Assembly (NCBI GenBank): GCA_016218805.1
Contig: JACRCW010000021.1
Span: 1-51,229 of the forward strand
Length of the DNA: 51,229 bases
From: Deltaproteobacteria bacterium
Lineage (GTDB): Bacteria; Myxococcota; JACRCW01
Direction: 5' to 3'
Shown: piece after piece, positions 26,337-35,003 of the stretch
Layout of the letters: every line of letters starts with the position of its first letter
Numbering within the stretch: position 1 is the first letter of the stretch
Position numbers and translations under genes: made by a program
The notes under the pieces: generated by a model
Told to the model about the DNA's origin: nothing
Databases searched by the model: none
Seen by the model: the letters and a program-made list of their open reading frames with translations, nothing else

Positions 26337-28564
26337 CGCGCACGGCGTTGCTCCCCGCGCTGGTTTCGCTCTTGCTGCTGCCGGGGCGCGCGTTCTCCGC
26401 CAACGAGACGCCCGCCCCGGCGCCGCCTCCGCCGCCCGTGGCCCAACCCACGCATGCGCCCGCGTCCCCGCGCGCGCCCGGGAAGAAGCCCCCCGCACAA
26501 GCCACGCGCCACACCCCGCGCGGGCTTCCCAACACGGTGGATGGGCGCGTGTGGACGTCCACGCTGTACACCGTGAGCCAACCGCTGGGTGTGGAATGGG
26601 GCTACGGGCAGGTGGGTGCGCAGGTGGACGCGGAGCAACTGTTTGGCACGCCGGTGGGGGTGCACGTTGACGGTTTTGTGCAGCAGCGCCTGTACCAGCG
26701 GCCGCTGCGGCTGGGGCCGCCCGTGCTGTTTGGTCCGGAACCGTGGTCCGGCAGCGGTGTCCGCCATCCGCGCTACCTCACGTATGACCGCCTCACGGAA
26801 GCCAACCTCAGCGTGAAGACCCGGTGGGCGGATGTCTTTGTAGGTCGTACGATCGTACCCAGCGCGTTCCAGGCCATGGTGGACGGCGTGGCGGGCAGCG
26901 CGGCGGTGCTGCACTGGGGACGCGTGGGCGCGTGGGCGGGGCTCATGCCGGACCTGTGGCACCCGCGCATGTGGCTGGACCGTGACTACCGCAGCCTCAG
27001 CGGGTTGTTCCCCGCGGACGGTGACACCGCGTTCACCGGCGACGCCGTGGGGGGCGAACTGGCGCTCATTTCGCGCGGGCCGCTGCGCCTGGTCTCCGGG
27101 CCACTGGACGGGCAGACCCTGTTCAACCTCCGCTTTGCCACGGCGGGTGCCAGCTTCTCCACGCGCTTCCCCATGTTCACCTCCGACACCAGCGCCCAGC
27201 TCATCCTGTGGAACCCGGCCGCGCGGTGGACGGTGACCTCCGGTACGCCGTCTCCCGGCGCGCTGGGCTTCAACGCCTCACTGCCCACGTCCTGGGTGGA
27301 CGCCGCGCTGGTGAACCACCTGATGACATTCAAGCCGCTGCGGCCGCTCAATTTCCACTTCCGTTCATCGTGGGATGCGTGGGGTGCGCTGCGGTCCCTG
27401 GACGTGCGGCGCGTGGATCCCTCCGGCAATCCCGTGGGCGCGCTGCGCCACCCGGTGGGTTTCACGGACCCGCTGGTGGACCAGACCGGCGGCCTGCGCG
27501 AGCTGCTGCTGGACGCCACCTTCCGCGGTGACTGGCCCTTTGGGTTGTCCGTCCAGGCGCATCACTACCAGTCACTGGTGACGTCACAGTCTTGGCGTTT
27601 CTACCAGTCAGACCTGGTGCAACCGGGCGTGTCAGAGCAGTTTGCCGTGGCGGCGGGCAACCCGGGCGCCCCGCCGGGAGAACGCCAGCAGCTCATCCTC
27701 AATGGCAAGAAGCTGGACCTGCAGACGTTGGCCATGGTGCAGCGCGAACGCCTGCGCGCAAGCGGCTGGGTCAGCCCGCTGGGTTTCCTGTTCAAGGACA
27801 GCTCGGCGCAGCTGTACGGCGAGGTGTTTGTGGAGTGGCGGCGCGATCACCCGCGGCTGCGCCCCGAGGGGGATGCGCTGTGCATGCTGGACAAGGATGG
27901 TGACGGCGTGCCGGAACCCTACGGCACCGCCTCCGAGTGCCGCGTGTGTCAGGCGCAGCGCGTGGACGCCGCCGGCAATCCCGTGCTGGATGCGCAGGGC
28001 AACCCCACCTACCAGCTGGCCTACGGCGAGACCTGCGGCAGTGCCGGCGCCAATCGCCTGGCCCGCCCCGACGACACCGTTCGCTACGGCGGCACGGTGG
28101 GCCTGCGTGATCCCACGCTGTACGACTCCGTCACCTACGATCTGTCGCTCACCGGGATGGACGGGTGGACCAACCGTGCGGTGGTAGCGCGGGCGCGCGT
28201 GGGGGCGTTGGTGTTCGGCCAGGTCAATGTGGACCTCGGCATGACCTATGAGCTCAGCTTCAACCAGCGCTATTTCACGTCAGACGCGCCGTACAACGTG
28301 ACGGGCGTGTCCAAGACCGTCAACGGCTACTACCCGCGCAACGCCGTGGGACAGGCGTTCGTGTTTGACGGGAACGTGCTGTACCGCGTTGCGTGGGGAC
28401 TCACGTTTGAGGCGAGCTACCTGATGTTCTTTGAGGAGGAGCCCGTGGTGCAGGACTTCATCTTTGGCAACGGGGCCAACGCGGCGGGCGTGGTGGGCTA
28501 CCTGCCGCGGGACACGCACCAGGCACAACAGCTGTTCCTGCTGCGCGCGTCCTACCGGCTCTAA
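26333..28564 (+). CDS. Large outer-membrane beta-barrel protein paired with the 30-heme cytochrome
   Basis: The 743-aa product has a signal peptide (TRTALLPALVSLLLLPGRAFSA), a Pro-rich segment to about residue 60, then a long series of amphipathic beta-strands with aromatic girdle residues and Gly/Asn turns. It ends in LLRASYRL; the terminal hydrophobic strand lacks the usual final Phe. One extracellular-type loop has Cys residues and a calcium-like DKDGDGVPEP motif. The GTG start overlaps the cytochrome stop and has GGAGG eight bases upstream. By analogy with MtrB and the porins of Geobacter-type conduits it would sheath the cytochrome, but I see no clear sequence match to MtrB, so that role is inferred from size, export and coupling. 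Confidence 0.75.
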   Translation: MTRTALLPALVSLLLLPGRAFSANETPAPAPPPPPVAQPTHAPASPRAPGKKPPAQATRHTPRGLPNTVDGRVWTSTLYTVSQPLGVEWGYGQVGAQVDAEQLFGTPVGVHVDGFVQQRLYQRPLRLGPPVLFGPEPWSGSGVRHPRYLTYDRLTEANLSVKTRWADVFVGRTIVPSAFQAMVDGVAGSAAVLHWGRVGAWAGLMPDLWHPRMWLDRDYRSLSGLFPADGDTAFTGDAVGGELALISRGPLRLVSGPLDGQTLFNLRFATAGASFSTRFPMFTSDTSAQLILWNPAARWTVTSGTPSPGALGFNASLPTSWVDAALVNHLMTFKPLRPLNFHFRSSWDAWGALRSLDVRRVDPSGNPVGALRHPVGFTDPLVDQTGGLRELLLDATFRGDWPFGLSVQAHHYQSLVTSQSWRFYQSDLVQPGVSEQFAVAAGNPGAPPGERQQLILNGKKLDLQTLAMVQRERLRASGWVSPLGFLFKDSSAQLYGEVFVEWRRDHPRLRPEGDALCMLDKDGDGVPEPYGTASECRVCQAQRVDAAGNPVLDAQGNPTYQLAYGETCGSAGANRLARPDDTVRYGGTVGLRDPTLYDSVTYDLSLTGMDGWTNRAVVARARVGALVFGQVNVDLGMTYELSFNQRYFTSDAPYNVTGVSKTVNGYYPRNAVGQAFVFDGNVLYRVAWGLTFEASYLMFFEEEPVVQDFIFGNGANAAGVVGYLPRDTHQAQQLFLLRASYRL

Positions 28565-28791
28565 CCGGAGCGCGGCACCGGGTCCTCCTCGGGGTGCGCG
28601 CCAATGTCCTCACCCGCGGGCGCGCTCACCCGCTGGGCGAGCACCCGCAGCGCCGTCTCCAGGCGCTCCACCCGCTCCTCCAGCTGCATGAGCCGCCGGT
28701 CCTTGTCCGCCACCACGCCGCCCAGCGTGACGAGTTCCTCCTGCGCAAACGCGAGCTTGATCTCCAAGTTGTCCAGGCGCGGGTCATCCAT
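28561..28791 (-). CDS. slyX: SlyX-family coiled-coil protein
   Basis: The 76-aa product from ATG 28789-28791 starts MDDPRLDNLEIKLAFAQEEL. It continues as a heptad coiled coil (LEERVERLETALRVLAQRV) with a disordered acidic tail, the pattern of SlyX. The biochemical function of SlyX is unknown. The stop overlaps by four bases the stop of the convergent beta-barrel gene. A longer frame upstream to 28896 lacks SlyX similarity. Confidence 0.75.
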   Translation of the reverse strand: MDDPRLDNLEIKLAFAQEELVTLGGVVADKDRRLMQLEERVERLETALRVLAQRVSAPAGEDIGAHPEEDPVPRSG

Positions 28792-28997
28792 GCGGAGAGT
28801 GTCCTGCGCGGGAGGCCCGCGGTCCAGCAGCCCGCCGTGGCGCTGCAGGTGCCGCCCCGGCTGCAGGACCGCATGTTGGACCCCGGCGCACGCCACGCTA
28901 CGCTGCCGCGGTTGTTCCGGGACACCAGTTGTTGTCGCAAGTACTCGGCGCTAAGTCGCCGCTCCCCGTCTCCGGAAGACAACCTGGACGTTACTGA

Positions 28998-29561
28998 ATG
29001 ACGCTTGCCGCCCGTTGTGGACTCCTGCTGACCGCCGTCGCCGTTGCCACGGTGGCCCGGGCGGAGATTCCCGTGGACCGCGCGGCGCAACTGCTGTTCC
29101 GTGCGCTCGCCTATGAGCGGCGCATCGTCGCCAACCCGGCCCCGGAGGCGCTCATCAGCGTGGTCACCCGCACCGGCGGCGTGGCGCCCGCGTGCGTGGC
29201 CATCAAGCAGGAACTCCAGCAACTGGCCCTCCAGACGCCCGTCGGGAAGCGCCGCGCCAAGGTCGGCTACCTCGCGTTCATTGACGCCAAGACCTTTGGT
29301 GAAGCGTTGCGGCGCGTGAAGCCTGACGCGGTGCTGGTGTGCGGGGGACTGGAGCCCGCCGTGCCCTCCATTGCCGAGGCAACGCGCGAGCACAAGGTCC
29401 TCTCGTTCGGCATGTCGCGCGCCATGGTGGATGCCGGCCTGAGCGTGGCGCTGGATGACGTGCGCGGGCGGCCGGGCCTGGTGGTGAACCTGGCCAACGC
29501 GCGCGCGGAGGGCGCCGCGCTGGACGCGTCGCTCCTGCAGGTTTCTGACGTGATCCGCTAG
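28998..29561 (+). CDS. YfiR-like (DUF4154) periplasmic protein
   Basis: The 187-aa protein has a signal peptide (LLLTAVAVATVARA), then VDRAAQLLFRALAYERRI, paired Cys (ACVAIKQEL, VLVCGG) and a C-terminus SVALDDVRGRPGLVVNLANA...LDASLLQVSDVI. This is the end pattern of YfiR/DUF4154 proteins, where residues of the INL/AGL block are conserved. In Pseudomonas YfiR represses the diguanylate cyclase YfiN from the periplasm. No cyclase gene is next to this one, so such a role is not supported here. The gene stands alone, and its stop is followed within 3 bp by a hairpin. Confidence 0.65.
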   Translation: MTLAARCGLLLTAVAVATVARAEIPVDRAAQLLFRALAYERRIVANPAPEALISVVTRTGGVAPACVAIKQELQQLALQTPVGKRRAKVGYLAFIDAKTFGEALRRVKPDAVLVCGGLEPAVPSIAEATREHKVLSFGMSRAMVDAGLSVALDDVRGRPGLVVNLANARAEGAALDASLLQVSDVIR

Positions 29562-29563
29562 GC

Positions 29564-29600
29564 CGCGTTCCGGTCCCGCGCACACCGCGGGCGGAACGCG
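29564..29600. terminator. Bidirectional hairpin between convergent genes
   Basis: The outer stem CGCGTTCCG/CGGAACGCG (9 bp) and inner stem CCCGCG/CGCGGG (6 bp) are separated by a 2-nt bulge, with loop CACAC. It fills the 42-bp gap between the YfiR-like gene and the convergent glycosyltransferase gene. There is no strong T tract. Confidence 0.6.
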
Positions 29601-29603
29601 CGG

Positions 29604-31034
29604 TCAATAGACCACCGCAAAGTGATTGACGCCCACAAACAGCGCCAGCAACGCCACGACGACGAGCGCCAGCGCCCGCTGAACGCGTGACCCGGGCGGC
29701 AGCGCCTCTCCCAGCGTGGCCGTGTACGCAAGACCGTAAACCACGGTGAAAACCGCCGGAATGATGTACTTGGCCTTCAATGGCTGCCAATCCCACTTGG
29801 GCGTATTCAGCGCAAAAGCCAGCTGCGCCACGACGAGAACAACCCCGAAAACCAGCAGCACCAGGCCCAGTCCTTCCAAGACGGTCATTCGCCTTCTGAA
29901 CACCGTGACCACAAACAGCAACCAGCCGCCCACCAGGAACCAGCGCAGGTTCCCCAGGTAGAAGTCCCCAATGGACCGTACCCTCGGCGGCGACGCGTTG
30001 CGGCCCTCCGGGTCGGGCGGATAGCCCATGGACGGATCGCGCCGCCACAACTGGAACCAGAAGCTGCCGTACCAGTTGTCGTTGATGGAATCATGCCGGC
30101 CCCGCAGGTCTGGCACGTTGACGGTGAGCAGGCGCCACAGGACGCCTTCCAGGTCCCGGTCCACCTCGTCGCGGTTGGCGGCCAGCCCCGGTTGCCCAAA
30201 CTTCTCCACGTTGCCCGGGAGGAACGTGCCGGTCTCCGCGTAGTAGTGGACGCCGTAGAACGGCGCGGCGAGCAGCCCCGTCAACGCAAACGAACCCGCC
30301 AACCTCCCGGACGCACGCGCCACCTCACGCAGCGGCCGCTGCGCCACCGCCCAGGACGCAATCAGGCACAACACCGGGACGGCAAGGAACAGGAGGCACG
30401 TGAACTTGGTGTACAGCCCGAGCGCGAGACAGACCCCCAGCCACAGGAAGCGCAGCCGCACACGCGTGGGGCCGTCCTGCGCGCGCGCCACGGGGAAGAA
30501 ACACGCCACGGATGCCTGGAGCACCAGGATGAAACACAGCAATACCGTGCTTTCCATCTCCACGCCCCAGGACAGACCGATCACGATGGGCATGGAGAAG
30601 CTGCCGTACAGCAGCAACAGCCCCGGAAAGCTGCGCAACAAGCCCAGTGACTTCATGACGTGGCGCGCCACCAGGAAGGACGCGAACACGGCGAGGAACG
30701 AGTGGACCTGCGCGGCGCGCGCGGCGCCCAGTCCCGTCAGCATGATGCCGCGGGTCAGCAGGAAGCACAGCGGCGGATGGTAGCTGTAGAACAGTTCATC
30801 CACGGGCGGCAGGTCCAACCCGCGGATGGAGCGCACCATTTCCAGGTAGGGACCGCGGTCAAAACCCGTTGAAATGCCCCACGTGACCAGGGCAACGAAC
30901 AGCTTCCCGAGCACCAGCAGCGCGAGCAGCGCGCGCTCAACCCGAGCGGGAGCGCTGGCCTGCGTGAATGTCACGGAATCAGCCACGGCGCCGGGATGCT
31001 CCTCCCCGGTCCCCTGTGAGCACAAGTTCCGCAC
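29604..31034 (-). CDS. GT-C fold membrane glycosyltransferase (ArnT/PMT-like)
   Basis: Integral membrane transferase expected to use a lipid-linked sugar donor. The 476-aa protein has about ten TM helices. The first luminal loop carries GFDRGPYLEMVRSIRGLDLP, whose acidic residues fit the catalytic site of GT-C enzymes, followed by SYHPPLCFLLTRG. Later come a large extracytoplasmic loop (NDNWYGSFWFQLWRRDPSMG) and C-terminal helices. The acceptor cannot be read from the sequence; it could be lipid A, a protein or a polysaccharide. The start is GTG at 31032-31034 without a clear alternative. The gene is monocistronic and convergent with the YfiR-like gene. Confidence 0.7.
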   Translation of the reverse strand: MRNLCSQGTGEEHPGAVADSVTFTQASAPARVERALLALLVLGKLFVALVTWGISTGFDRGPYLEMVRSIRGLDLPPVDELFYSYHPPLCFLLTRGIMLTGLGAARAAQVHSFLAVFASFLVARHVMKSLGLLRSFPGLLLLYGSFSMPIVIGLSWGVEMESTVLLCFILVLQASVACFFPVARAQDGPTRVRLRFLWLGVCLALGLYTKFTCLLFLAVPVLCLIASWAVAQRPLREVARASGRLAGSFALTGLLAAPFYGVHYYAETGTFLPGNVEKFGQPGLAANRDEVDRDLEGVLWRLLTVNVPDLRGRHDSINDNWYGSFWFQLWRRDPSMGYPPDPEGRNASPPRVRSIGDFYLGNLRWFLVGGWLLFVVTVFRRRMTVLEGLGLVLLVFGVVLVVAQLAFALNTPKWDWQPLKAKYIIPAVFTVVYGLAYTATLGEALPPGSRVQRALALVVVALLALFVGVNHFAVVY

Positions 31035-31230
31035 CGTCTGCCTCCCGCAGACGCCCTGGTGACTCCAAAGTCAAAGTCATCCGGTTGTCCTAGGACGGTC
31101 GCGCGGATCTCCACCGCTGGCCGCTCCACGTCGTCATGTTGGCGCGCCTGCGTCCCGGAGCCATCCGCTTGACCGATGCGCGACCGAACGCCGTCCGACT
31201 AGATTGACACGCACGTCAACGGAGGCGGCA

Positions 31231-32271
31231 ATGCGGAGAGCGGCGATGGCGGTGGGGGTGGCGGCGTGTGCATGCGTGACACAGGTGGAGTCCCCGGCGG
31301 CGGACCCGGTGGGCCTGGCCGCGGAGGGTGACAGCGTGCGCCGCGGTTTGTCCGTGGATGCGCAGCGGGCCCGCGCAGATGGCATCAAAGACGTGGCGCG
31401 GGCGCGCGGCAGCCGCAACCCGCTGTTGTTTGCGGCCATTGCGTACCACGAGAGCGGGCTGGCGCAGTGTTGGTCAGAAGCGACGTGGACGTGCCAGGGA
31501 CCGTGGTCAGACGCATGCGGCGGGCCGGTGCTGGCGGGCGCGGCAGATGGACCGTGCGCCAACGAACAGGGCGGCCTGGGCATGTACCAACTGGATTCTG
31601 GCACGCACGCGCAGACGCTGGGCGCGCACGGTGCGGACGTGCTGTCCCCGGAAGGGAATACCCGCGCCGGCATTGACTTCATCATCCACAAGACGCGTAT
31701 CTGCCCCAACACGCCGCAGTTTGGCGGTGACGACGAGGTGCTGGCGTGGCTTGACCGCGCGGTGCCCGGCAGCGCGGAATACGACGCATTCATGACGGCG
31801 ATGGCGTGGTGTTACAACGGGTGCGCGCCCAGCTACACATCCTGCAACCACCAGGCGGTGAAAGCATCCTATCGCGGTGCCGCCGAACACCTGCTCAGCG
31901 CGTTTGGGACTGCTTACTGGTTTGACGGCGCGGGGACGGCGGAACCACCGCCACCGCCTGCCGGCTGCGGCGCCGTCAGCTACCAGGGGTACTGCAATGG
32001 CACCACGGTGGTGTGGTGCGAGAACAACGAGTTGCGCTCAGCCAATTGTGACGCCCAGGGCCACGTGTGCGGCTGGGAGAGCGACGCCGTGGGGAACAAC
32101 TGCGTGGCCCCGCCGCCACCGCCGGGCTGCGGTGACGTGACCTACCAGGGATACTGCAGTGGTTCGACCCTGACGTGGTGCGAGCAGGACGCGATCCGGA
32201 CGTATGACTGCGCCAGCGCGGGCATGGGCTGCGGGTGGCAGGACGACGCGACGGGGAACAATTGCCGCTGA
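31231..32271 (+). CDS. Lysozyme-like (SLT) lipoprotein with two tandem Cys-rich repeats
   Basis: Putative cell-wall lytic enzyme. ATG 31231 has GGAGGCGGCA directly upstream. The signal MRRAAMAVGVAACAC ends in a lipobox-like sequence. The catalytic region has IAYHESGLAQC (probable acid Glu near residue 74) and EQGGLGMYQLDSGT, the spacing of lytic transglycosylases. Many Cys suggest disulfides. The C-terminus has two similar modules of about 45 residues with five to six Cys each, separated by Pro runs: GCGAVSYQGYCNGTTVVWC... and GCGDVTYQGYCSGSTLTWC..., both ending GNNC. These repeats probably bind surface polymers. The region just upstream holds an inverted repeat TTGAC-6-GTCAA (31204-31219) that could be an operator. 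Confidence 0.78.
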   Translation: MRRAAMAVGVAACACVTQVESPAADPVGLAAEGDSVRRGLSVDAQRARADGIKDVARARGSRNPLLFAAIAYHESGLAQCWSEATWTCQGPWSDACGGPVLAGAADGPCANEQGGLGMYQLDSGTHAQTLGAHGADVLSPEGNTRAGIDFIIHKTRICPNTPQFGGDDEVLAWLDRAVPGSAEYDAFMTAMAWCYNGCAPSYTSCNHQAVKASYRGAAEHLLSAFGTAYWFDGAGTAEPPPPPAGCGAVSYQGYCNGTTVVWCENNELRSANCDAQGHVCGWESDAVGNNCVAPPPPPGCGDVTYQGYCSGSTLTWCEQDAIRTYDCASAGMGCGWQDDATGNNCR

Positions 32272-32333
32272 CACCGCGCAACCCGCGCGAACGAAACAGG
32301 CCAATTGGATAGCGCGGTATTCGTGTCCCGCGG

Positions 32334-32681
32334 TCAGCCGGCGATCTTCCCCCACGGCAGGCCGGTATGGGGTCCCGACTCCGTGAAGCGGTACGTGGCA
32401 ACGCTGGCAGCGTCCAGCCGCGCGCGCAGGCATGACCGGCACGCAAACACCTCAGGCGTCATGGCCACGACCAGGTCCGCGTCGTTGCCGCACACCGAGC
32501 ACCGGGCGATCAAACGGTCGTCCTGCACCAGTTCGCGGCCCTTGATCCAACCCTTTCCCGCCACCCGCACCTCAAACGCGTGGTCCACGTTGCCTCCGCT
32601 GCTGCCATGCGGCTGTGCAGACTGTAGCAGCCTGGGCCCGCGCGCAACCCGCCGGCAGATCCAATCGCGTGTTTTCCCCAT
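32334..32681 (-). CDS. Small zinc-ribbon-like protein
   Basis: The 115-aa product from ATG 32679-32681 (GGGAG upstream) has two CxxC pairs 18 residues apart (CSVCGN and CRSC). This is the pattern of a structural zinc ribbon, and it lies in RLIARCSVCGNDADLVVAM and VFACRSCLRARL. No family is recognised. It is convergent with the SLT lipoprotein and divergent from the AhpD-like gene. A longer frame continues upstream across the AhpD-like gene, but that part is antisense shadow. Confidence 0.5.
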   Translation of the reverse strand: MGKTRDWICRRVARGPRLLQSAQPHGSSGGNVDHAFEVRVAGKGWIKGRELVQDDRLIARCSVCGNDADLVVAMTPEVFACRSCLRARLDAASVATYRFTESGPHTGLPWGKIAG

Positions 32682-32822
32682 CAACTCCCGGACGGATTGA
32701 TCCGCGCGGACTGGTGGGGATTCACGCATCCGCGCATGCCGGGGCCCGGCCGGCCGGGTACATCCATGCTCAACCAAACGGCCGGCGGCCGCACTCTGCG
32801 CTGCCGTCGGCGCGGAGGGACC

Positions 32823-33266
32823 ATGGCAACAGTTCGGACGCCCAGCGACGAGGTTCGCAGCGATATCCAGGAGACTCTGGGGCGGGTGCCAGAGTGGGTC
32901 AACGAGCTTCCGCAGACGGCTCTGCCGCCTTTCTGGAGCCTGATGAAGAACTTCCAGCTCGGCGAGACCAGGATTCCCAACAAGTACAAGGAATTGATCG
33001 GATTGGCGGTCTCCGGCGCAACCCGGTGCCGCTATTGCGCGCTGTTCCACACGGAGGCGGCGCGGCTGAACGGCGCCACGGACGAGGAGATTGCCGAGGC
33101 GAGCCTCATGGGCGGGTTCACCATGATGGCCAGCACGTTCCTCAACGCCCAGCAGGCCGACTACGACTCCTTCAAGCGGGAGACGCTGGACATTGTGGCC
33201 TACGTCAAGGCCCAGGCGGGCAAGACGCCGCAGGCCTCACCGGCCGCGCATGCTGATCGGGTCTGA
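32823..33266 (+). CDS. AhpD-like carboxymuconolactone decarboxylase family protein
   Basis: The 147-aa helical protein has the AhpD-type redox motif CRYC within SGATRCRYCALFHTEAARL, including the His three residues after the second Cys and an upstream acidic residue. The flanks KYKELIGLAVSGAT and TDEEIAEASLMGGFTMMAST are typical. Such proteins reduce peroxiredoxins or act as alkylhydroperoxidases; no partner peroxiredoxin is nearby. ATG 32823 is chosen for the GGAGGG site upstream. The next small gene starts within its 3' end. Confidence 0.82.
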   Translation: MATVRTPSDEVRSDIQETLGRVPEWVNELPQTALPPFWSLMKNFQLGETRIPNKYKELIGLAVSGATRCRYCALFHTEAARLNGATDEEIAEASLMGGFTMMASTFLNAQQADYDSFKRETLDIVAYVKAQAGKTPQASPAAHADRV

Positions 33267-33546
33267 CCCACGGGCGCTGGCGCGCCTGGAGATGGCAGGT
33301 GTGATCGAAAGGCGCGCCGGCGCTTGGTGCACGGCGCCGCGCTGGCAAGGCGCGATGATGCGCGCCGCGTCCGCGCTGTGGGCCGCAGGTGACGAGGGGA
33401 GGGATTTGCGCGTTCCCATTGCGTGGGCGCTGGTGGACATCTTTGGCGCGGGTGTGACGGATGAGGAACTGGTGGAAATGACCGCGGTGCTGCATGGCCT
33501 GGAGTTGCAGCACGTCCCGCGGAGCGCGGCCGGCGCGTTGCGGTGA
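33250..33546 (+). CDS. Small hypothetical protein overlapping the AhpD-like gene
   Basis: The 98-aa frame starts at ATG 33250, 17 bases before the end of the AhpD-like gene. It is Ala/Arg/Leu-rich (RALARLEMAGVIERRAGAWC, VPIAWALVDIFGAGVTDEEL) and probably helical. The LARLEMAGVIERR portion could be part of a winged-helix fold, but I see no family match. There is no good ribosome binding site. The overlap suggests coupling if it is real. Confidence 0.45.
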   Translation: MLIGSDPRALARLEMAGVIERRAGAWCTAPRWQGAMMRAASALWAAGDEGRDLRVPIAWALVDIFGAGVTDEELVEMTAVLHGLELQHVPRSAAGALR

Positions 33547-33647
33547 GGCCGCTGGAACCCCGCGCCCGCTACGATCCGCGCATGCAGCGACGGAGAACGC
33601 CGCCGCACGGGTGGACCCGCGGACCGAAGTTTGCCAACGTCCACCGC

Positions 33648-35000
33648 GTGACTAGGCCCACGCCCGCGCCGTCGCCGCGCGTGCTCATCATTGACGACGA
33701 GAAAAACATCCGCACCACGCTGGCGGTGTGCCTGGAGTCCTTGGGTTGCGTGGTGGGCCAGGCATCCAACGGGGCCGAAGCGCTGCAGCAGGTGCAGCGC
33801 GACGTGTTTGACCTTGCGTTCCTGGACCTTCGGCTGGGTGCCGAGGACGGCCTGGCGTTGCTGGGTCCCCTGCTGGCGGAGCGTCCAGGGATGCAGGTGG
33901 TGATCATCACCGCGTATGCAACGGTGGACACGGCGGTGGAAGCGCTGCGCGCGGGCGCGGCGGACTATGTGCAGAAACCCTTCACACCCCCGCAGATTGC
34001 CCACGTGGTACGGCGTCTGCGTGAGCAGCGCGCGCTGCACGCGCGCGTGACGGACCTGGAGACGCAGCTGCGGTCCACGTCGCCGCGCACGGATCTGACC
34101 ACGCATTCTCCCGTCATGCGCGGCGTGCTGGACATGCTGGAGCGCGCGGCGGCGTCCGGCGCGCCGGTGCTGCTGCGCGGCGAGAGCGGCACGGGGAAGA
34201 GCCTGCTGGCGCGCCACGTCCACGCGCTGAGCGCCCGTGCCAACGGGCCGTTCATCACCATCAACTGCCCCACGCTCAGTGAGGACCTGCTGGCCTCAGA
34301 GTTGTTTGGCCACGCGCGCGGCGCGTTCACCGGCGCGGTGAAGGACCAGCCCGGGCGGGTGGAGGCGGCGGACGGCGGCACGCTGTTCCTGGATGAAATT
34401 GGTGAAATTCCTCCGGCGCTGCAGGCCAAGCTGTTGCGGTTTGTCCAGGACCGGGAGTTTGAGCGCGTGGGCGAGAGCCGGCTGCGCCGCGCGGACGTGC
34501 GCGTCATCTCGGCCACCAACCGGAACCTGGAAGCGGACGTGCAGGGCGGCCGGTTTCGCGAGGACCTGCTGTACCGCCTCAACGTGGTGGAGGTGACCGT
34601 TCCGCCGCTGCGGGACCGGCCCGACGATATCCTCCCGCTGGCGCGGGGATTCATCGCGTTCTTTGCAGCAAATACCCGCAACCCGTCGCTGGGGCTGTCC
34701 CCGGAGGCGGAGTCCGCGCTGCGGGCGCACGCGTGGCCGGGGAACATCCGCGAGTTGCGCAACGCGCTGGAGCGTGCGGTGGTGCTGTGCCGCGGCGCAA
34801 CGGTGACGGCGGCGGACCTGCCGCAACGCGTGACCCACGGCAGCCACGCGGCACCGCGGCTGGGCGGGGACGTGACGTTGGAGGAACTGGAGCAGGAGCA
34901 CATCCGGCTGGTGACGGAGCGCGCGGCGTCGCAGGCGGAGGCGGCGCGGATCCTGGGTGTGGATACATCAACGCTGTGGCGGCGCAAGAAGAAACAATGA
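33648..35000 (+). CDS. AlgB-like sigma-54-dependent response regulator linked to kdp
   Basis: NtrC-family activator. An N-terminal receiver (VLIIDDEKNIRTTLAVCLES; phospho-acceptor Asp in LAFLDLRLG; KPFTPPQI) is followed by an AAA+ domain. That domain has Walker A GESGTGKS, the sigma-54 contact motif GAFTGA within ELFGHARGAFTGAV, Walker B GGTLFLDEIGE, and the R-finger region. A Fis-type helix-turn-helix (SQAEAARILGVDTSTLWRRK) closes the protein. The receiver and linker closely resemble Pseudomonas AlgB. The start is GTG 33648; ATG 33582 is an alternative. It converges, with a 3-bp gap, on the kinase gene at the end of the kdp operon, and presumably takes the place of the OmpR-type regulator KdpE. 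About 450 aa from GTG. Confidence 0.9.
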   Translation: MTRPTPAPSPRVLIIDDEKNIRTTLAVCLESLGCVVGQASNGAEALQQVQRDVFDLAFLDLRLGAEDGLALLGPLLAERPGMQVVIITAYATVDTAVEALRAGAADYVQKPFTPPQIAHVVRRLREQRALHARVTDLETQLRSTSPRTDLTTHSPVMRGVLDMLERAAASGAPVLLRGESGTGKSLLARHVHALSARANGPFITINCPTLSEDLLASELFGHARGAFTGAVKDQPGRVEAADGGTLFLDEIGEIPPALQAKLLRFVQDREFERVGESRLRRADVRVISATNRNLEADVQGGRFREDLLYRLNVVEVTVPPLRDRPDDILPLARGFIAFFAANTRNPSLGLSPEAESALRAHAWPGNIRELRNALERAVVLCRGATVTAADLPQRVTHGSHAAPRLGGDVTLEELEQEHIRLVTERAASQAEAARILGVDTSTLWRRKKKQ

Positions 35001-35003
35001 GTT

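Noticed and set aside
33543..33647. Upstream extension of the AlgB-like regulator to 33543
   Set aside because: The added Arg/Pro-rich residues precede the conserved receiver start and would overlap the previous gene.
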